Below, piece by piece: positions 24,557 to 33,801 of a stretch of DNA of 64,000 nt. Source of the stretch: Spongiibacter thalassae (lineage in GTDB: Bacteria > Pseudomonadota > Gammaproteobacteria > Pseudomonadales > Spongiibacteraceae); the NCBI RefSeq assembly GCF_012272835.1, contig NZ_JAAWWK010000003.1, positions 186,001 to 250,000 on the forward strand. Direction: 5' to 3'. How positions within the stretch are numbered: the first letter of the stretch is position 1; every line of letters starts with the position of its first letter. The translations under genes were made by a program, and so were the position numbers. Under the pieces are notes generated by a model. It was not told the origin of the DNA, searched no databases, and was given only the letters and a program-made list of their open reading frames with translations.

Positions 24557-25318
24557 ATGAGCAAACCTTTTTACACATCTATCAGCGATGATGGCATCGC
24601 CGAACTGGTGTTCAACCACCCGCCAGTCAATGCCTTCAACAGCGATGGTTGGCTCTCGATTGCCGCCGAGCTGATTCAACTTGGCGACAACGACGCGGTC
24701 AAGGTCATAATTATTGCCGCTGAAGGCAAGGGCTTTTGCGCCGGTGTCGACATCAAGGAACTGGCCGCCAATCCGGCGATGATTACTCGGGTCAACAAGG
24801 GTAATTACGACACCTTTAAAGCCATTCACCGCAACCCAAAGCCAGTTATCGTAGCGGTACACGGCTTTGTACTGGGCGGCGGAATCGGCATTAGCGGTGC
24901 GGCGGATATTCTGGTGGCTTCGGAATGCGCCACCTTCGCTGTGCCCGAAGTCGACCGGGGTGCAATGGGCGGTGGTGCCCACTTGCAGCGTTTGTTCCCG
25001 GTGCAGAAGGTTCGCCATATGTACTTCACCGGCGACGCCATCGACGCTCAGGAAGCCTACCGGCTGGGTGCCGTGGAACAGGTTGTGCCCCGCAGTGAAC
25101 TGATGAACGCTGCCCGGGCTATCGCCGGCAAAATCGCCGCGAAGTCCTCACGCATGGTGCAGCTCGCCAAGGAATCCCTGAACGGTATTGAAGACGGCAA
25201 CCTGGAAGATAAATACCGCTGGGAGCAGGGCTTTACTCAGGAAGCCTACGCCGATCCCGACTCCCAGGAAGCCAAGGATGCCTTCGTGCAGAAACGCGAT
25301 GCAGAGTTTGATCGTTAG
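24557..25318 (+). CDS. echA20: Enoyl-CoA hydratase/hydrolase EchA20 (ring D opening)
   Basis: 253 residues from the ATG at 24557, 4 bp after ipdC. Crotonase fold with KGFCAGVDIKEL and the oxyanion-hole segment VLGGGIGISGAADILVA; the acidic residues around VPEVDRGAMGGG fit the hydrolase branch. EchA20 hydrolyses ring D of the bicyclic CoA ester before IpdAB opens ring C. The assignment comes from family resemblance plus operon position; a true hydratase cannot be fully excluded. Confidence 0.8.
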   Translation: MSKPFYTSISDDGIAELVFNHPPVNAFNSDGWLSIAAELIQLGDNDAVKVIIIAAEGKGFCAGVDIKELAANPAMITRVNKGNYDTFKAIHRNPKPVIVAVHGFVLGGGIGISGAADILVASECATFAVPEVDRGAMGGGAHLQRLFPVQKVRHMYFTGDAIDAQEAYRLGAVEQVVPRSELMNAARAIAGKIAAKSSRMVQLAKESLNGIEDGNLEDKYRWEQGFTQEAYADPDSQEAKDAFVQKRDAEFDR

Positions 25319-25337
25319 GAACGGCGTCGAACGCTAT

Positions 25338-25372
25338 TAGCGTCTAGCGTCTAGCGTCTAGCGTCTAGCGTC
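25338..25372. repeat. Five perfect tandem copies of TAGCGTC
   Basis: A 7-bp unit repeated five times without a mismatch (35 bp), followed by a degenerate copy (TCGCG). It lies in the 92-bp gap between echA20 and the next dehydrogenase gene. Such heptamers can change copy number by slippage. Confidence 0.9.
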
Positions 25373-25410
25373 TCGCGTTCTGCACATCGCGCCTGCAAAC
25401 CAAAGAGTTG

Positions 25411-26586
25411 ATGATGAATCTGAATTACACACCAAAACAACAGGCTTTTCGTGAGGAAGTGCGCAGCTGGCTAGCGGCGAATGTTCCCGTGCAAGCCCTG
25501 CAATCCTTCGACACCGAGGAGGGCTTTCAACAGCACCGGGAATGGGAGGCCAAACTCTACGAAGGTCGCTGGGGTATGATTACCTGGCCCGAAGCCATGG
25601 GTGGTCGTGGCGCGGATCTGCTGGAGTGGCTGATCTTTGAAGAAGAATACTACGCCGCCGGTGCACCGCTGCGGGTAAATCAAAACGGTATTTTTCTGCT
25701 CGGTCCCACGCTGATGGAATACGGTACTGAGGAGCAGAAACAGCGCTTTCTCACCGGCATGGCAACGGGCACCGACATCTGGTGTCAGGGTTGGTCGGAA
25801 CCCAATGCGGGGTCTGATATGGCCGCAATCCGTTCCAGCGCAACACTGTCTGAGGACGGTTCCCACTATGTGATTAACGGCCAGAAAACCTGGTCTACTC
25901 GAGCGGTGTGGGCCGATTGGTGCTTTGGTATGTTTCGCACCGACCCGGCGTCCGAGCGCCATCGTGGTTTGACCTTTATTCTGGTGCCGCTGAATAGCGA
26001 GGGGATTACGGTGCGCCCGATTCCCCAGCTGGATGGTTTACCCGGCTTTGCTGAGATTTTTTTCGACAATGTAAAAGTGCCGGTGGACTGTCGTCTGGGT
26101 GGTGAAGGAGAGGGCTGGAGCGTTGCCATGGCGACCGCCGGTTTCGAGCGGGGCCTGATGCTGCGTTCACCTGCACGTTTTCAGGAAACCGCACGGCGAT
26201 TGGTTGAGTTGTACCGGGCCAATCAGCAGCACGTCGATGACGACCCCAGTATTCGCGACGCGGTAATGCGAGCCTACCTCGATGCAGAAGCCTATTGTTT
26301 GACGACCTATCAAACCGCCTGTCGGTTAATGCAGGGAGGCAAGATTGGCGCAGAGGCATCTACCAATAAAATTTTCTGGTCGGAGCTGGATCTGCAAATG
26401 CACGCCACCGCACTGAAAATTCTTCAATGCCGGGGGGAATTGTTGCCAGAAGGGCCGGATGCGGGAGACGTGGGCCGCTGGCTGGACGGTTGGTTGTTTG
26501 CCCAGTCGGGGCCGATCTACGCGGGCACCAATGAAATACAACGCAATATTATCGCCGAGCGCTTGCTTGGCATGCCGAGGAAATAG
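25411..26586 (+). CDS. Acyl-CoA dehydrogenase, first pair (FadE-type)
   Basis: 391 residues from the ATG at 25411 (a second ATG follows at once). The N-terminal helical domain, the FAD-contact GWSEPNAGSDMAA, the central beta domain (INGQKTWSTRAVW) and the C-terminal IYAGTNEIQRNIIAERLLG are all present. It dehydrogenates a CoA ester between C-alpha and C-beta. The next gene encodes a second, shorter member 2 bp away; steroid dehydrogenases of this type often form alpha2-beta2 heterotetramers. A role like FadE30-33 on C/D-ring intermediates is likely; the exact step is not assignable. Confidence 0.85.
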   Translation: MMNLNYTPKQQAFREEVRSWLAANVPVQALQSFDTEEGFQQHREWEAKLYEGRWGMITWPEAMGGRGADLLEWLIFEEEYYAAGAPLRVNQNGIFLLGPTLMEYGTEEQKQRFLTGMATGTDIWCQGWSEPNAGSDMAAIRSSATLSEDGSHYVINGQKTWSTRAVWADWCFGMFRTDPASERHRGLTFILVPLNSEGITVRPIPQLDGLPGFAEIFFDNVKVPVDCRLGGEGEGWSVAMATAGFERGLMLRSPARFQETARRLVELYRANQQHVDDDPSIRDAVMRAYLDAEAYCLTTYQTACRLMQGGKIGAEASTNKIFWSELDLQMHATALKILQCRGELLPEGPDAGDVGRWLDGWLFAQSGPIYAGTNEIQRNIIAERLLGMPRK

Positions 26587-26588
26587 CG

Positions 26589-27638
26589 ATGGACTTTACC
26601 TTTTCCGAGGATCAACTGTTGTTCCGGGATTCCGTCCGGGATTTTTTGCGGGCGGAAATCACCCCACAGCGCAATCGCGAATTATGGCTTACCGACACCG
26701 GTCGCTGTTCGGCCCTGTGGCAGCAAATGGCTGATATGGGACTGTGCGCATTGACCGTGCCCGAGCAATACGGCGGCATGGGTATGAGCGAACTGGACTT
26801 TGTACTGCTGGCGGAGGAGACGGGATACGTCGCCCTGTCAGAACCTTTGCTGAATACCGCGCTACTCGCCACACCACTGCTACGGGACTGTGGTCACGCA
26901 GCGTTGGCGGCGCAATGGCTGCCACGTATCGCCAGCGGTGATGCCCGGGTGATTGTCGGGCTGGAAATCAACACGTTGGTAGAAGACGCCCATTGCGCCG
27001 ACTTGCTCATACTGGAGCGTAACGGTGCCTTGTATGCGCTGACACCGGATCAGGTGCAGCTGCGGGAAAACCCGTCGGTCGATCCCGGGCGCAAACTTTT
27101 TGCGGTTGAGTTTGATGGTGCAAAGGCTGAAAAAATCGCCGAGGGCGAGGGGGCATTGGCCCTGATTGAGGCCGCTTGCAATCGCGGTGCTTTGGCTGTG
27201 GCGGCCCAGGCCCTCGGTCTGGCCCAGCGCATGATTGATATATCGGTGCAGTACACCAGTGAGCGCAAACAGTTTGGCGCACCTATCGGCAGTTTTCAGG
27301 CGGTGAAACACCATATGGCGAATGTGGCCTACAAACTTGAATACGCTAAAACTCCGCTGTATCGCGCGGCCTATTCGCTGGCCAATAGCCGGCCCCAGGC
27401 GGGCGTACACGTCAGTCACGCCAAGCTCGTTGCCTGTGAGGTTGCCGATCTGGCGGCGAAAAACAGTATTCAGGTGCACGGCGCGATGGGCTACACCTGG
27501 GAGGTGGATCTGCATATGTTTATGAAGCGCGCTTGGGCATTTAACAGTAGTTACGGCGCGGCGGGATTTCACAAGGCCCGGGTGGCGCAAAGGATATTTT
27601 CTGACGGCGCGCTGCTCGGCGCGGGAAATACATTTTGA
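26589..27638 (+). CDS. Acyl-CoA dehydrogenase, partner subunit
   Basis: 349 residues, 2 bp after the preceding dehydrogenase. N-terminal domain (FTFSEDQLLFRDSVRDFL, GGMGMSELDFVLLAEE) and C-terminal helical domain (SERKQFGAPIGSFQAVKHHMA, IQVHGAMGYTWEVDLHMF). The central beta domain is reduced and lacks the usual substrate-sealing WITNG-type motif, as in the non-catalytic or half-site subunits of heteromeric FadE enzymes. Probably the partner of the preceding subunit. Confidence 0.82.
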   Translation: MDFTFSEDQLLFRDSVRDFLRAEITPQRNRELWLTDTGRCSALWQQMADMGLCALTVPEQYGGMGMSELDFVLLAEETGYVALSEPLLNTALLATPLLRDCGHAALAAQWLPRIASGDARVIVGLEINTLVEDAHCADLLILERNGALYALTPDQVQLRENPSVDPGRKLFAVEFDGAKAEKIAEGEGALALIEAACNRGALAVAAQALGLAQRMIDISVQYTSERKQFGAPIGSFQAVKHHMANVAYKLEYAKTPLYRAAYSLANSRPQAGVHVSHAKLVACEVADLAAKNSIQVHGAMGYTWEVDLHMFMKRAWAFNSSYGAAGFHKARVAQRIFSDGALLGAGNTF

Positions 27639-27709
27639 TGAGCCGTGCGCCCAAAACCTTCGTGTTCGCGCCCGCGGATAATAAAAGCGATTAGCAAAAG
27701 GATTAACAG

Positions 27710-28858
27710 ATGGCACAGGCCTATATTGTCGATGCACTACGCAGCCCCACCGGGCGTCGCAAGGGTGGTTTATCCCATATTCACGGTGCGGATCTCGGTG
27801 CCCATGTACTGAAGGCTTTGGTAGAGCGCAATGGTATACCCGACAATGAATATGAAGACGTGATCTTTGGTTGCGTGGATGCCATTGGCCCCTTGGCCGG
27901 TGACATTGCCCGCAGTTGCTGGCTGGCTGCAGGGTTGTCCCAGGAAGTCCCCGGGGTAACCATCGACCGTCAGTGCGGTTCGTCCCAGCAATCGGTGCAT
28001 TTCGCTGCCCAGGCGGTGATGTCCGGGACGATGGACGTTGTAGTGGCGGGGGGCGTGCAGACCATGACCCAGATTCCGATTTCGTCGGCAATGACGGCGG
28101 CGGAGCCACTGGGTTTCAGCGACCCCTTTTCCGGCTCTGAAGGTTGGGTTGCCCGCTACGGCAGTGAGCCGCCGACGCAGTTCAAATCGGCGCAAATGAT
28201 CGCGGATAAATGGGGTCTGTCCCGCCGCGACCTGGAAGAATATTCCTTTGAGTCCCACCGCCGTGCCTTACAGGCGATTGAGGAGGGCCGTTTTGATCGC
28301 GAGATAGTGCCACTCGCCGGAGTCACCACCGACGAAACGCCGCGCCGATCCACCCTGGAAAAAATGGCTGAACTGGATTACCTGTTTGGCTGTGACAAAG
28401 TCACCGCCGCGGTATCCAGCCAAACCTGTGACGGCGCCAGCGCGATGCTGATCGTCAGCGAAGCGGCACTCAAACGATATAACCTCACTCCCCGCGCTCG
28501 TATCCACCACATCAGCGTGCGCGCCGAAGACCCGATCTGGATGCTGACCGCGCCGATACCTGCAACAGAATATGCACTGAAAAAAGCCGGTATGAGCCTG
28601 GCGGATATCGACCTGGTGGAAATAAACGAAGCCTTCGCCTCGGTGGTGATGGCCTGGTTAAAGGAAACCGGCTACGACCACGCCAAAACCAACGTCAACG
28701 GCGGCGCGATCGCCCTCGGCCATCCACTGGGTGCCACCGGTACCAAATTAATGACCACACTATTGCATGAACTGGAACGCACCGGAGGCCGCTACGGCCT
28801 GCAAACCATGTGTGAAGGCGGCGGTCAGGCGAATGTAACGATATTGGAAAGGCTATAG
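27710..28858 (+). CDS. fadA6: Thiolase FadA6
   Basis: 382 residues. Catalytic Cys in [13 protein letters not shown] (near residue 90), His in [14 protein letters not shown] and Cys in [13 protein letters not shown]. Long stretches ([49 protein letters not shown]) resemble mycobacterial FadA6, which splits the last C/D-ring derived beta-ketoacyl-CoA to give succinyl/propionyl-type units. The starting codon follows AAAGGA at about 27698. The gene order fits the end of the ring-opening pathway. Confidence 0.87.
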   Translation: MAQAYIVDALRSPTGRRKGGLSHIHGADLGAHVLKALVERNGIPDNEYEDVIFGCVDAIGPLAGDIARSCWLAAGLSQEVPGVTIDRQCGSSQQSVHFAAQAVMSGTMDVVVAGGVQTMTQIPISSAMTAAEPLGFSDPFSGSEGWVARYGSEPPTQFKSAQMIADKWGLSRRDLEEYSFESHRRALQAIEEGRFDREIVPLAGVTTDETPRRSTLEKMAELDYLFGCDKVTAAVSSQTCDGASAMLIVSEAALKRYNLTPRARIHHISVRAEDPIWMLTAPIPATEYALKKAGMSLADIDLVEINEAFASVVMAWLKETGYDHAKTNVNGGAIALGHPLGATGTKLMTTLLHELERTGGRYGLQTMCEGGGQANVTILERL

Positions 28859-28865
28859 GGGGGAG

Positions 28866-28949
28866 ATGCTGTACGGGAGACGGAAAACGCCAGTGCGATA
28901 GCGTGGCTAGCCTGCGGTGTCGTTGCTTCTCCCGTCTCCCGTAAAGCAT
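28866..28949. repeat. Long inverted repeat between fadA6 and the SDR gene
   Basis: Arms of 18 bp (ATGCTGTACGGGAGACGG and its near-perfect inverse at 28932-28949, 17 of 18 matches) around a 48-bp loop. It occupies most of the 122-bp intergenic gap. It could fold into a stable mRNA hairpin or be a small mobile repeat (MITE/REP-like). No T-run follows, so it is not a standard terminator. Confidence 0.75.
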
Positions 28950-28980
28950 TCCGCGGTAACTCAAAATCAGGACTGAAACC

Positions 28981-29865
28981 ATGACAATCTGCAACAACAG
29001 GGTGGTGATTATCACCGGCGCGGGGGGCGGCCTTGGTGCGGCCCACGCTAAAGTCTTTGCCGCTGAGGGGGCGAAGGTGGTGGTTAACGATATCAATCGT
29101 GAGGCGGCCCAGCGGGTGGTGGATGAGATTGTCGGCGCCGGTGGCAGCGCGGTGGTGAATACCTCTGATATTACCCACTACGATGATAGTTTGAACGCGG
29201 TGAAGCAGGCGATTGAGACCTTCGGCGATTTGCATATTGTATTGAATAACGCGGGCATTAACCGCGACCGCATGTTCGCGTCGATGACCGAGCAGGATTG
29301 GGATGCCATTATGTCGGTGCACCTGAAGGGGCATTTCTGCATCACCTCCCACGCGGTGCATTACTGGCGTGGTCGTAGTAAGGAAGGGCACAAGGTCGAT
29401 GCACGGATTATCAACACCACTTCCGGTGCGGGTTTACAGGGATCTGTCGGCCAGTCCAATTACGCTGCGGCCAAGGCAGGTATCGCCGCGTTAACGTTGA
29501 ATCAGGCGGCGGAGCTGGCGCGCTACGGCATTACCGCCAACGCCGTGGCCCCCGCGGCACGTACCAATATGACCAATTCCGTAGAAGCGATGGCGCAGCG
29601 CATGGCCAAGCCCGAAGACGGCAGCTTTGATTATTTTGCCCCGGAAAATGTGTCGTCCCTGCTGGTGTGGCTGGGCAGTGAGGCGTCGGCCCATGTCAGC
29701 GGACGCATCTTCGAGGCAGAGGGTGGCAAGATCTCCATTGCCGACGGCTGGCGCACCGGGCCATTGGTCGACAAAGGCGATCGCTGGCAGCCGGCCGAGG
29801 TGGGTGAAGCTGTGGAAAAATTACTTTCGCAGGAGATTCCCGCCCAGAAAGTGTATGGTAGCTGA
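28981..29865 (+). CDS. Short-chain dehydrogenase/reductase (3-hydroxyacyl-CoA type)
   Basis: 294 residues. Rossmann motif ITGAGGGLGAAHAKVFAAEG, NNAG (LNNAGINRDRMFASM), catalytic Ser in INTTSGAGL and Y-x3-K in YAAAK. The C-terminal extension after the core (DRWQPAEVGEAVEKLL) is typical of the multifunctional-enzyme/hydroxyacyl-CoA group. A NAD-dependent 3-hydroxyacyl-CoA dehydrogenase in side-chain or ring catabolism is likely; it resembles the Rv3548c-type SDR of the mycobacterial cluster. Confidence 0.83.
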   Translation: MTICNNRVVIITGAGGGLGAAHAKVFAAEGAKVVVNDINREAAQRVVDEIVGAGGSAVVNTSDITHYDDSLNAVKQAIETFGDLHIVLNNAGINRDRMFASMTEQDWDAIMSVHLKGHFCITSHAVHYWRGRSKEGHKVDARIINTTSGAGLQGSVGQSNYAAAKAGIAALTLNQAAELARYGITANAVAPAARTNMTNSVEAMAQRMAKPEDGSFDYFAPENVSSLLVWLGSEASAHVSGRIFEAEGGKISIADGWRTGPLVDKGDRWQPAEVGEAVEKLLSQEIPAQKVYGS

Positions 29866-29901
29866 TTTTCAACATCCGTAATTCGGGGAGAAATCAGCAC
29901 C

Positions 29902-30441
29902 ATGAAATCACGTCTTGTTGCAGCGTTGCTTATTGCCTCTGGCGCAAATGCCGCTTTGGCCGGGGGGGTTGCCTTCCGCTTTGGTGACGACAGTTTCGGC
30001 GTTTCGCTCGCGGGGGATATGAGCGCCGAAAGCAGTGCCCAGTTTGACTGGATGCACCACGAAGACGATGCCGATTTAGTGGCTCTCGGCCTGTATGCCA
30101 ACGGTCGTCGCGGCGCGCTGACCGGCCGTGTCGGAGCAAAGGGAATCGCCCTGAATGCCGACGACAGCGGTTTCGACGGTGGCGTATTGGCTTTTGGCGG
30201 CGACCTCAGTCTGCCCTTTAATGATTTAGTGCGTGCTCGCGCCGGTTATTACTATGGCCCGGATGCCACCAGCTACAGCGACGTAATTGGCTATAACGAG
30301 TGGTCGGCGAGCATGGAATTTACCCTTTTCCAGAATTCGGCTCTACAGCTGGGTTATGGAGATATTGAATTCGACGCCGAAAAGGGCGGTGAGTTTGATT
30401 TTGAAGACGGCCCCTTTATCCGCCTGCAATTGCGTTTGTAA
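29902..30441 (+). CDS. YfaZ-like outer-membrane protein
   Basis: 179 residues with an N-terminal signal peptide (LVAALLIASGANAALA, cut near residue 20). The rest is a series of amphipathic strands (VAFRFGDDSFGVSLAGD, GALTGRVGAKG, LVRARAGYYYGPD, SASMEFTLFQNSALQLGYG) ending in an alternating strand with terminal Leu (FIRLQLRL), as in small beta-barrels of the YfaZ family. Function of the family is unknown. It is inside the steroid operon with 37 and 47 bp gaps, so it may be a pore or binding protein for a steroid or an intermediate; this is inference only. Confidence 0.6.
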   Translation: MKSRLVAALLIASGANAALAGGVAFRFGDDSFGVSLAGDMSAESSAQFDWMHHEDDADLVALGLYANGRRGALTGRVGAKGIALNADDSGFDGGVLAFGGDLSLPFNDLVRARAGYYYGPDATSYSDVIGYNEWSASMEFTLFQNSALQLGYGDIEFDAEKGGEFDFEDGPFIRLQLRL

Positions 30442-30488
30442 CGCCTTTCGTATGCAGATCGAGGTCTCCGTCGTGAACTGGAGTCTGT

Positions 30489-31637
30489 ATGGATTTTGCG
30501 TTTACCGACGAGCAACAGATGATCCGCGATTCGGCGGAGACCTTTCTTAAAGCGACTTCGACCAGTGCCGCGGTTCGCGCGGCTATGAGTACAGAGCTCG
30601 GCTACGATGCCGAGCTGTGGCAGCGCCTCTGCGGCGAACTTTACTGGCAGGCGATTCATATCCCCGAGACCTACGGTGGACTGGGGCTTTCCTACGTTGA
30701 GGTGGTGGCCCTGTTCGAGCAGATGGGTCGCTTCCTGTTGTGCGCACCCTATTTTTCAACTGTGGCCTTGGCCACCAACGCGCTGTTATGCGCAGGTTCC
30801 GAGGCGCAAAAAGCCGACTACCTTGGCCGCATTTGTGCGGGCAGCACCGCTACACTGGCCTTTACCCGCAGTCGCGATTGGTCGGTAGAGGGTGTTTCCG
30901 CAGACTTTCAGCGCCGTGGCGACGAGGTGGTGCTCAACGGTGAGTATCGTTACGTCATCGACGGGCACAGCGCTGAATTCCTGATACTGGCCGCCCGGGA
31001 ACAGGGTTGTGACCAACCCTCGGGTATACGTCTGTTCGTCGTAACGGCCGAACAGGCAGGACTGGAGCGCCAAGTGTTGCCCACCATGGATCAGACTCGC
31101 CGCCAGGCGAACATAAGTCTGAATAATCTTTGCGTGCCCGCCAGTGCCGAACTTGAGCACGGAGACTGGCAGGCGCTGGAAAAAACGCTGCAACTGGCCA
31201 CCATTGCTCTCGCTGCCGAGCAGGCCGGCGCGATGCAACAGCTGCTGGATATGACAGTGGCCTATACCCAGGAGCGCCATCAGTTCAATCGCCCTATAGC
31301 CAGCTTTCAGGCCATCAAACACAAGGCGGCGGATATGATGCTGCGCAGTGAGGTGGCACGCTCAGCGATTTACTACGCCGCCTGCACCGCCGATACGGCG
31401 CTCGGTGACGGTAATGCCTTCGGCGCGGATCTGGCCGAAGCCGCCAGTATCGCCAAATCGTGGTGCTCCGAATCCTGTTTCAGCAACGCCGCAGAGGCCT
31501 TGCAGATGCACGGCGGTGTGGGGTTCACCTGGGAATACGATGTCCACCTCTACTTCAAAAGGGCGAAAGCCAGTGAACATCTTTTAGGGGATAGTAGCTG
31601 GCACAGAGAAAACATCGCCGCAATGTTGCTGGATTAA
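30489..31637 (+). CDS. Acyl-CoA dehydrogenase, second pair
   Basis: 382 residues; TGGAG precedes the start. Standard three-domain fold with AFTDEQQMIRDSAETFL at the N-terminus, SFQAIKHKAADM and the C-terminal ALQMHGGVGFTWEYDVHLYFKR. The last motif resembles the second subunit of paired FadE dehydrogenases (compare VHGAMGYTWEVD at 26589). Likely works with the next gene product. Confidence 0.83.
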   Translation: MDFAFTDEQQMIRDSAETFLKATSTSAAVRAAMSTELGYDAELWQRLCGELYWQAIHIPETYGGLGLSYVEVVALFEQMGRFLLCAPYFSTVALATNALLCAGSEAQKADYLGRICAGSTATLAFTRSRDWSVEGVSADFQRRGDEVVLNGEYRYVIDGHSAEFLILAAREQGCDQPSGIRLFVVTAEQAGLERQVLPTMDQTRRQANISLNNLCVPASAELEHGDWQALEKTLQLATIALAAEQAGAMQQLLDMTVAYTQERHQFNRPIASFQAIKHKAADMMLRSEVARSAIYYAACTADTALGDGNAFGADLAEAASIAKSWCSESCFSNAAEALQMHGGVGFTWEYDVHLYFKRAKASEHLLGDSSWHRENIAAMLLD

Positions 31638-31679
31638 CCTGCACTGTTGCGCGTCGCGTTTCCACTGAAGGAATAGAGA

Positions 31680-32870
31680 GTGAAATTACAATTCAATCAA
31701 GACGACGAAATCTTTCGCCGTGAAATCGCCAGTTGGCTGGAGGAAAACCTCAGTGGTGAGTTTGCCCCGCTGAAATTCCGCGGTGGTCCGGGCGATGAAC
31801 ATATGTTTCCCGAGGAGCGCAAGCGCTGGGAGCAGCGTCTGGCAGAGGGCGGTTGGACCTGTGTCGGTTGGCCAAAGCAATACGGTGGCCGAGGTTTGAC
31901 CATTGAGCAGCAGGTGATTTTTTACGAGGAATACGCCCGCGCCGGCGCACCTGGGCGGATGGGGCACATTGGTGATGGTCTGGCAGGGCCAACCATTATT
32001 GCCTTTGGTAGCGACGAGCAAAAAGCCCGCTATTTGCCAGGCATACTGTCCGGGCGGGAATTCTGGTGCCAGGGCTATTCCGAGCCGGGCGCCGGCTCCG
32101 ATCTCGCCAATGTCAAAACCAAAGCCCGCTTTGACGAAGCGGCGGGGAAATGGCTGATCAGTGGTCAAAAGGTGTGGACCTCCCTGGCCCATGAGTCGGA
32201 CTACTGCTTTGTCATTGCACGTACCGATCCTGATTCTCAAGCGCACAAGGGCCTGGGCTTCTTTCTGGTGAAAATGGACCAGCCGGGTATCACTGTGCGG
32301 CCGATTGAACAGATCACCGGCACCTCTGAATTTAACGAAGTGTTTTTTGACGATGCAGAATGTGGTGCCGAGGATATCGTTGGCGCACCCGGTGACGGCT
32401 GGAAGGTCGCGATGGGACTGCTGGGCTATGAGCGAGGCGTGTCTACCCTGGGGCAGCAAATGGCCTTTCAGAACGAGTTTGACGAAGTAGTGGCATTGGC
32501 CCGTGACAATGGCGCCGCAAAACAGCCTGCAATTCGTCAGCGCATTGCTCAGGCCCATATCGGCTTGAAACTCATGCGCTACAACAGCATGCGCATGTTA
32601 TCCGGCGACAAGGGTGACGGCAGCCTGCAACGGGAAGCGCTTATATACAAGCTGTACTGGGCGACCTGGCACCGCGAGCTGGGTGAGTTGGCGATGGATA
32701 TTCTCGGGCCGGAGGCGGATATTCTTGCCGCGCCACCCTATGAACTGAATCGTCTGCAATCGCTGTTTCTGTTTACCCGCTCCGACACCATCTACGGCGG
32801 GACCAACGAAATACAGCGCAATATTATTGCTGAACGCGGCCTGGGTATGCCCCGGGAAAAACGCTGGTAA
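31680..32870 (+). CDS. Acyl-CoA dehydrogenase, second pair, catalytic-type subunit
   Basis: 396 residues from a GTG start with AATAGAGAG upstream. It has the FAD/substrate motif GYSEPGAGSDLANVK, ISGQKVWTSLAHES and C-terminal IYGGTNEIQRNIIAERGLGM. Resembles the subunit at 25411, so the operon holds two similar alpha/beta pairs. Two dehydrogenations are needed in the late C/D-ring pathway, which would fit two pairs. Confidence 0.84.
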   Translation: MKLQFNQDDEIFRREIASWLEENLSGEFAPLKFRGGPGDEHMFPEERKRWEQRLAEGGWTCVGWPKQYGGRGLTIEQQVIFYEEYARAGAPGRMGHIGDGLAGPTIIAFGSDEQKARYLPGILSGREFWCQGYSEPGAGSDLANVKTKARFDEAAGKWLISGQKVWTSLAHESDYCFVIARTDPDSQAHKGLGFFLVKMDQPGITVRPIEQITGTSEFNEVFFDDAECGAEDIVGAPGDGWKVAMGLLGYERGVSTLGQQMAFQNEFDEVVALARDNGAAKQPAIRQRIAQAHIGLKLMRYNSMRMLSGDKGDGSLQREALIYKLYWATWHRELGELAMDILGPEADILAAPPYELNRLQSLFLFTRSDTIYGGTNEIQRNIIAERGLGMPREKRW

Positions 32871-32894
32871 CGGCAACGCTTTTCGGGAGCCATT

Positions 32895-33683
32895 ATGAAT
32901 ATCCATCAACCACAGTATGTCAACGGCCACGGTCTGCTCAAGGGGCGCTCGGTGCTAATCACCGCAGCAGCGGGGGCGGGTATCGGCTTTTCTGCGGCCA
33001 AGCGTGCGGTCGAGGAGGGCTGTCGCAGCATCGTTATCAGCGATGTTCACGAGGGCCGCTTGCAGGCGGCGGTCGAGCAATTGCGCGCTGATACCGGGCT
33101 GGAACAGGTGGCGGGTAAGCTATGTAACGTCGCCGACGAAGAACAGGTTCAGGCGCTGATCGCCTTTGCCGAAGACTTCTGTGGCGGCGTCGATGTGTTG
33201 ATTAATAATGCCGGGCTGGGTACGACAAAGGCCCTGATCGATATGGAAGACGCAGAATGGGATCGGGTGATAGACGTCACCCTTGGCGGCACCATGCGTA
33301 TGACCCGGCAAATGATGCGTACCATGAAGACCCGGGGCGAAGGGGTTATTGTCAATAACGCCTCGGTACTGGGCTGGCGAGCGCAGAAGGAACAGTCTCA
33401 TTACGCCGCCGCCAAGGCCGGAGTGATGGCGCTAACCCGCTGTGCCGCGCTGGAAGCGGCAGAGTTTGGTGTGCGCATTAACGCGGTTTCGCCGTCACTG
33501 GCGGTACACCCGATGTTAAAAAAGTCGGCACCGGAAGATTTGCTGGCAGAACTTGAGGGACGCGAGGCCTACGGCCGTGGGGCAGAGGTCTGGGAAGTGG
33601 CGAACGTGATGATTTTCCTGGCCTCGGATTATTCCAGCTACCTCACCGGGGAGACCATCAGCTGCTCCTCTCAGCGGGCCTAG
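32895..33683 (+). CDS. ipdF: Short-chain dehydrogenase IpdF
   Basis: 262 residues. SDR motif ITAAAGAGIGFSAAKRA, NNAG (LINNAGLGTTK), catalytic Ser in VNNASVLGWRAQKEQSHY and Y-x3-K in YAAAK; C-terminal SDYSSYLTGETISCSSQ. These segments closely resemble mycobacterial IpdF, which oxidises the 5-hydroxyl of the HIP-CoA series. Starts 24 bp after the preceding gene. Confidence 0.85.
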   Translation: MNIHQPQYVNGHGLLKGRSVLITAAAGAGIGFSAAKRAVEEGCRSIVISDVHEGRLQAAVEQLRADTGLEQVAGKLCNVADEEQVQALIAFAEDFCGGVDVLINNAGLGTTKALIDMEDAEWDRVIDVTLGGTMRMTRQMMRTMKTRGEGVIVNNASVLGWRAQKEQSHYAAAKAGVMALTRCAALEAAEFGVRINAVSPSLAVHPMLKKSAPEDLLAELEGREAYGRGAEVWEVANVMIFLASDYSSYLTGETISCSSQRA

Positions 33684-33801
33684 TTCGATTAAAACACACG
33701 GGATAAACAGATCATAACAACACGCCGGATCATCGGCGACGATGCGGGTACGGCTTACCGTCGATACCTGACAAGGGTTTAAGACTACATTGGAGTTCAG
33801 T

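Noticed and set aside
25338-25372. Heptamer repeats as a CRISPR array
   Set aside because: The unit is 7 bp with no spacers and no cas genes nearby.
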